The notes below the pieces were generated by a model. It did not search any database. It saw only the letters and a list, made by a program, of their open reading frames with translations, and was not told the origin of the DNA. 7,607 nt of DNA from SAR324 cluster bacterium (GTDB lineage Bacteria > SAR324 > NAC60-12). The position numbers and the translations under genes were made by a program. The stretch covers positions 1 to 7,607 of the forward strand of contig JAPKDT010000098.1 of NCBI GenBank assembly GCA_028822475.1, read 5' to 3'. This document shows positions 5,256 through 7,607 of the stretch, in pieces (position 1 is the stretch's first letter; the number at the start of each line of letters is the position of its first letter).

Positions 5256-6260
5256 TTAGCAGAAAGTTTTTATCATTTTCTCCAATTCAGTCTGTACTGT
5301 TTCTACAGTAACACCGTTGAGACACTCCAGCTTACACTTTGGATAAGTACAATTATTTTTACATCCCGGATCATATTCAAGAGCACAGTGTTGAGTTGCT
5401 TGAGGAGGTGTCCAGTTAGCGGCCCAAGGCCTACCAAAAATTGTCAGTGTCGGAGTGCCTCCAGCAACCGCAAAATGTCTTGGACCATTGTCATTGCCAA
5501 AATGCAAATCTACTTTATTCAAGATGGCCAGTGTTTCAGCAAGCGATGGAATATCATAGTCCGGAAGCGCTTTCTGCTTCATCGCACCTCTTACCGCATT
5601 GATAAAATGCTGCTCACCCGGTCCAAAGAGGAATAATATTTTTGCATTATAGTTCTGCACCAGCCAGTCGGCGATCATAGCAAACCGTTCTGCAGGCCAC
5701 ACTTTATAGGGCTGACGGGAAACCGGAGACAAAGTCACCACAAAATCGTTGTCTCTTATGCCAAGCTGGCCGAAAAGCTGCTCAGCATATTCTTTATCTT
5801 CTTCATCCCCAAAAAAATCCAGTTCGAAATCATTGGCGGAAATTCCGAGTTCTCCCAGCAATTGAGCTTTATCCTGCGCTGCATAAGTCACCTCCGTGGA
5901 AATTTTGACAGGATGCGTATAGGCCCAGCTTCTTCCGCGAAAACCAAAACCAATCCGGATTGGTGCAGCTGAAAAACGGGTCATTAGCGCACTCCGCGGA
6001 TTTCCAAAAAAATCAATCACGCAGTCAAATTGACGTTCCCGAAGTTTCCGGAAAAAGGAAATTGAATCACTGATTGTTTGGGCTTTGCGGTAAATTAGTA
6101 TTTCATCCAGAAAAGGATTATTACGTAAAACCTGATCCGCAGGAGCTTCCGTCATAAAAGTCAGCTCCGCTTCCGGAAAAGATTCCCGCAATAACCTGAT
6201 CGAAGGAGTCGTCATGAGAACATCGCCAATCCTCCTTAACTGAATCAAGAGAAATTTCAC
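5256..6260 (-). CDS. GT9 glycosyltransferase (ADP-heptose:LPS heptosyltransferase family)
   Basis: A 334-residue two-domain GT-B enzyme of the WaaC/WaaF/WaaQ family, which transfers a sugar, usually heptose from ADP-heptose, to the lipopolysaccharide core on the cytoplasmic face of the inner membrane. The N-terminus MKFLLIQLRRIGDVLMTTP contains the family's Asp (D13). The donor-binding domain has SPVSRQPYKVWPAERFA and the hallmark GNDNGPRHFAVAGGTPTLTI (255-274), then FGRP. The end carries the usual cysteine cluster C300, C304, C309, C313 before NGVTVE. The start is GTG at 6260, backed by AAGGTGA seven bases upstream, a site that overlaps the stop of the preceding SpoA gene and suggests translational coupling. 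The exact acceptor sugar cannot be told from sequence, so I give no symbol. Confidence 0.92.
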   Translation of the reverse strand: MKFLLIQLRRIGDVLMTTPSIRLLRESFPEAELTFMTEAPADQVLRNNPFLDEILIYRKAQTISDSISFFRKLRERQFDCVIDFFGNPRSALMTRFSAAPIRIGFGFRGRSWAYTHPVKISTEVTYAAQDKAQLLGELGISANDFELDFFGDEEDKEYAEQLFGQLGIRDNDFVVTLSPVSRQPYKVWPAERFAMIADWLVQNYNAKILFLFGPGEQHFINAVRGAMKQKALPDYDIPSLAETLAILNKVDLHFGNDNGPRHFAVAGGTPTLTIFGRPWAANWTPPQATQHCALEYDPGCKNNCTYPKCKLECLNGVTVETVQTELEKMIKTFC

Positions 6261-6273
6261 TTGAGCATCACCT

Positions 6274-6567
6274 TTATTCCAGATCAGTTAAATCTTTGAG
6301 CCGTTTTTCTGTTGAAGAAATCTCCATTATTTGTGCCCCAAGTTTATCACCTACCGTCACAGATTTAGCTTTTGCGATCTCTTCATCATTGATATAGAGC
6401 TTCATATTATCTTTCGCCTTAGTGTCCAGCTCCAGCATGGAGCCTTGTCCAAGCCTCAATATTTCATCAATTTCCATGCTGCATTCACCCAGTACAAAAC
6501 GGGCGGTAACCGGCATTTCCATCAATTTCTGGATTTGTGGTCCGACCACTTTTTTGGTTGTCTTCAT
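6274..6567 (-). CDS. Short SpoA-domain protein (FliN/SctQ C-terminal type)
   Basis: A 97-residue protein made almost only of a SpoA domain, the fold of flagellar switch protein FliN and of the C-terminal part of type III secretion SctQ. The typical order is present: LMEMPVTARFVLGECSMEID (15-34), EILRLGQGSMLELD (35-48), then NMKLYINDEEIAKAKSVTVG (54-73) and KLGAQIMEI (75-83). FliN usually has about 100-150 residues with a longer N-terminal arm; here only about 14 basic residues precede the domain. The ATG at 6567 follows an in-frame TGA, so no longer form exists; the ribosome site is unclear (CAAAAA). It is the first gene of the presumed operon, 13 bases before GT9. No other flagellar or secretion gene is in view, so FliN versus SctQ cannot be decided. 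Confidence 0.8.
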   Translation of the reverse strand: MKTTKKVVGPQIQKLMEMPVTARFVLGECSMEIDEILRLGQGSMLELDTKAKDNMKLYINDEEIAKAKSVTVGDKLGAQIMEISSTEKRLKDLTDLE

Positions 6568-6664
6568 TTTTTGTTTTCAGCTGTTCAATTATTTTGTATG
6601 AAGGAAGAAACTCTATAAGCAATTTTAACTCGCAAGTTTACAACTTTATTGCTATTTTCGAATG

Positions 6665-6693
6665 TTGAATACTTAAACCATACCGTTTAGTTA
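6665..6693 (+). promoter_or_regulatory. Promoter candidate for the basic micro-protein/xthA pair
   Basis: TTGAAT (6665-6670) and TAGTTA (6688-6693) are 17 bases apart, and TAAAC/GTTTA forms a small inverted repeat in the spacer. The leader would be about 38 bases before the ATG at 6738. The rest of the divergent spacer (6568-6737) is AT-rich and also holds AGCAAT/ATTGCT (6618-6623, 6648-6653); I found no convincing promoter for the leftward operon there. Confidence 0.35.
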
Positions 6694-6737
6694 CGAGCAG
6701 AACAAGTTGATTTAATCTCAGATAACAGGAAAAAAAT

Positions 6738-6866
6738 ATGTCACCGAAACAAAAGACAGCTACAAAAAGACACGCAAGCAGCCGTCCCAACAAAAGAAAT
6801 CTGAAAAAACGCCGCCAGTTAATTCAGGAGAATGCTGAACTTCTCCAGTCTCTTGCCAAGGAGTAA
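6738..6866 (+). CDS. 42-residue highly basic micro-protein
   Basis: The ATG at 6738 with AGGA seven bases upstream (ACAGGAAAAAAATATG) is a good start. The product begins MSPKQKTATKRHASSRPNKR, continues NLKKRRQLIQENAELLQSLA and ends KE. The first 27 residues are packed with Lys and Arg and look like a nucleic-acid-binding, probably disordered arm; residues 27-42 can form a short amphipathic helix (LIQENAELLQSLAKE). I do not recognise the family. The stop TAA shares its last A with the start ATG of xthA, so the two are translationally coupled; a role with DNA or RNA beside a DNA-repair nuclease would be consistent but is inferred. Confidence 0.65.
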   Translation: MSPKQKTATKRHASSRPNKRNLKKRRQLIQENAELLQSLAKE

Positions 6867-7607
6867 TGAATTCTCAGGAGAGTTTCGGAACCCTGATTCC
6901 TGATCCGCTCAAAAAAAAACTTCAGCAGGAAGGAGTTACATTTACAGAACTTCGTCAGTCGAGCTCTACTGCTGAAAAATTGGTTGAGCAAATTTATCGT
7001 TACTGGCGCAGCGGAAACCTTCGCATAGAGCGCAACTGGAACGATATTTTCGATCAACCACAAAACATTCCTTACAGCAACAGTGCCTGCTTGCTGCCCG
7101 ATGACCGGCTCTACCTCGAAAGCTCAAATCCTCATCAATTGTGGAAGCTTGCAACCTGGAACGTTAATTCTATCCGGACACGCTTGCCTTTAATCCTGCA
7201 GTGGCTCAAAGAGCATAATCCAGACGTCGTCTGTCTTCAGGAAACCAAGGTGGAAGACACGCTGTTTCCTGTCTGGGATCTCCAACAAGCCGGATACGAA
7301 TCTGCCTTTTTCGGACAAAAATCATATAACGGCGTTGCCATTTTGTCAAAACATCCTATCCAGGATGTGCAGCATGGATTTCGCAACGGTTATGACCCGG
7401 AAAATGCACGCCTGATTGCTGGAACCGTTTCTGGAGTCCGGGTAGTCAATGTATACGTACCACAGGGACAAAATACAGAATCTGACAAATTTAAATATAA
7501 ACTAAATTTTTTTGCAGAATTAATTCAGGAAATTCAAGCAGAGAATAATTCTGACAGATCCTTTGCAATCATGGGTGACTTCAATATTGCTCCAAAAGCA
7601 GAAGATG
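6866..7607 (+). CDS. xthA: Exonuclease III with N-terminal extension, 3' end cut by window edge
   Basis: AP endonuclease/3'-5' exonuclease of base-excision repair, cytoplasmic. From residue 94 the protein follows E. coli XthA with a constant offset of 92: KLATWNVNSIRTR (N99, like N7), NPDVVCLQETK (E126, like E34), FFGQKSYNGVAILSK, NVYVPQG (Y197 region) and MGDFNIAP (D238, N240). The His/Asp C-terminal half lies beyond the window. Before this are 92 residues without a domain I know, including TAEKLVEQIYRYWRSGNLRI. No in-frame ATG exists between the first codon and M236; the only start near the usual N-terminus would be TTG at 7139, which has no ribosome site. The ATG at 6866 follows AAGGAG by only two bases and overlaps the upstream stop, fitting coupled re-initiation. 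A run of nine A (6911-6919) sits in the extension. Confidence 0.88.
   Translation, partial: MNSQESFGTLIPDPLKKKLQQEGVTFTELRQSSSTAEKLVEQIYRYWRSGNLRIERNWNDIFDQPQNIPYSNSACLLPDDRLYLESSNPHQLWKLATWNVNSIRTRLPLILQWLKEHNPDVVCLQETKVEDTLFPVWDLQQAGYESAFFGQKSYNGVAILSKHPIQDVQHGFRNGYDPENARLIAGTVSGVRVVNVYVPQGQNTESDKFKYKLNFFAELIQEIQAENNSDRSFAIMGDFNIAPKAED

Noticed and set aside
5235..5636. 133-codon plus-strand frame
   Set aside because: It is antisense to the conserved C-terminal half of the GT9 gene and shows no recognisable protein features.
6331..6618. 95-codon plus-strand frame
   Set aside because: It is antisense to the SpoA-domain gene and its start has no support.
6824..7154. Minus-strand frames of 79 and 62 codons under the XthA extension
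   Set aside because: They could argue against the extension being coding, but they show no domain or ribosome site, and the plus frame is continuous with conserved XthA for 247 codons.

Overview
The window looks like chromosomal DNA of a Gram-negative bacterium of moderate-to-low GC. The clues are a zinc-type ribosomal protein L28, a topoisomerase IV A subunit of the kind found in Bacteroidota and the PVC group, and a heptosyltransferase-family (GT9) gene next to a DUF4254 gene. My best guess is the PVC superphylum, perhaps Lentisphaerota. This rests on remembered protein style, not on a search.

Left block, minus strand (1-3202): parC is followed by rpmB (L28), which has its own good promoter candidate, and then by pheA (prephenate dehydratase), which runs off the left edge. 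These are ordinary housekeeping genes. ParC ends in an unusual low-complexity tail built of KAQ units.

Middle block (3203-4268): immediately upstream of parC lies a relic of D-3-phosphoglycerate dehydrogenase (serA). It keeps only the first ~61 codons, with a stop at codon 8, joined to a shifted piece of the C-terminal ACT domain. About 170 bases without a gene follow, then a strong bidirectional intrinsic terminator and a second long hairpin. Next comes a plus-strand gene for a 66-residue ribbon-helix-helix-like protein, whose presumed promoter carries a perfect palindrome between -35 and -10.

Right-centre operon, minus strand (4269-6567): the order of transcription is a stand-alone FliN/SctQ-type SpoA-domain protein, a GT9 glycosyltransferase, a DUF4254 protein, and two tiny membrane proteins of 57 and 49 residues. 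Gaps are 10-23 bases, so this is probably one transcript. It may link envelope glycan (LPS-like) synthesis with an export or flagellar component, but the functional link is inferred.

Right edge, plus strand (6738-7607): divergent from that operon is a 42-residue, very basic protein. Its stop codon overlaps by one base the start of an exonuclease III (xthA) gene that runs off the window. The XthA reading frame carries about 92 extra residues before the usual N-terminus.

No tRNA, rRNA, CRISPR array or complete mobile element was seen. The most unusual items are the collapsed serA, the N-terminally extended XthA coupled to a basic micro-protein, and the SpoA/GT9/DUF4254/micro-membrane-protein operon.
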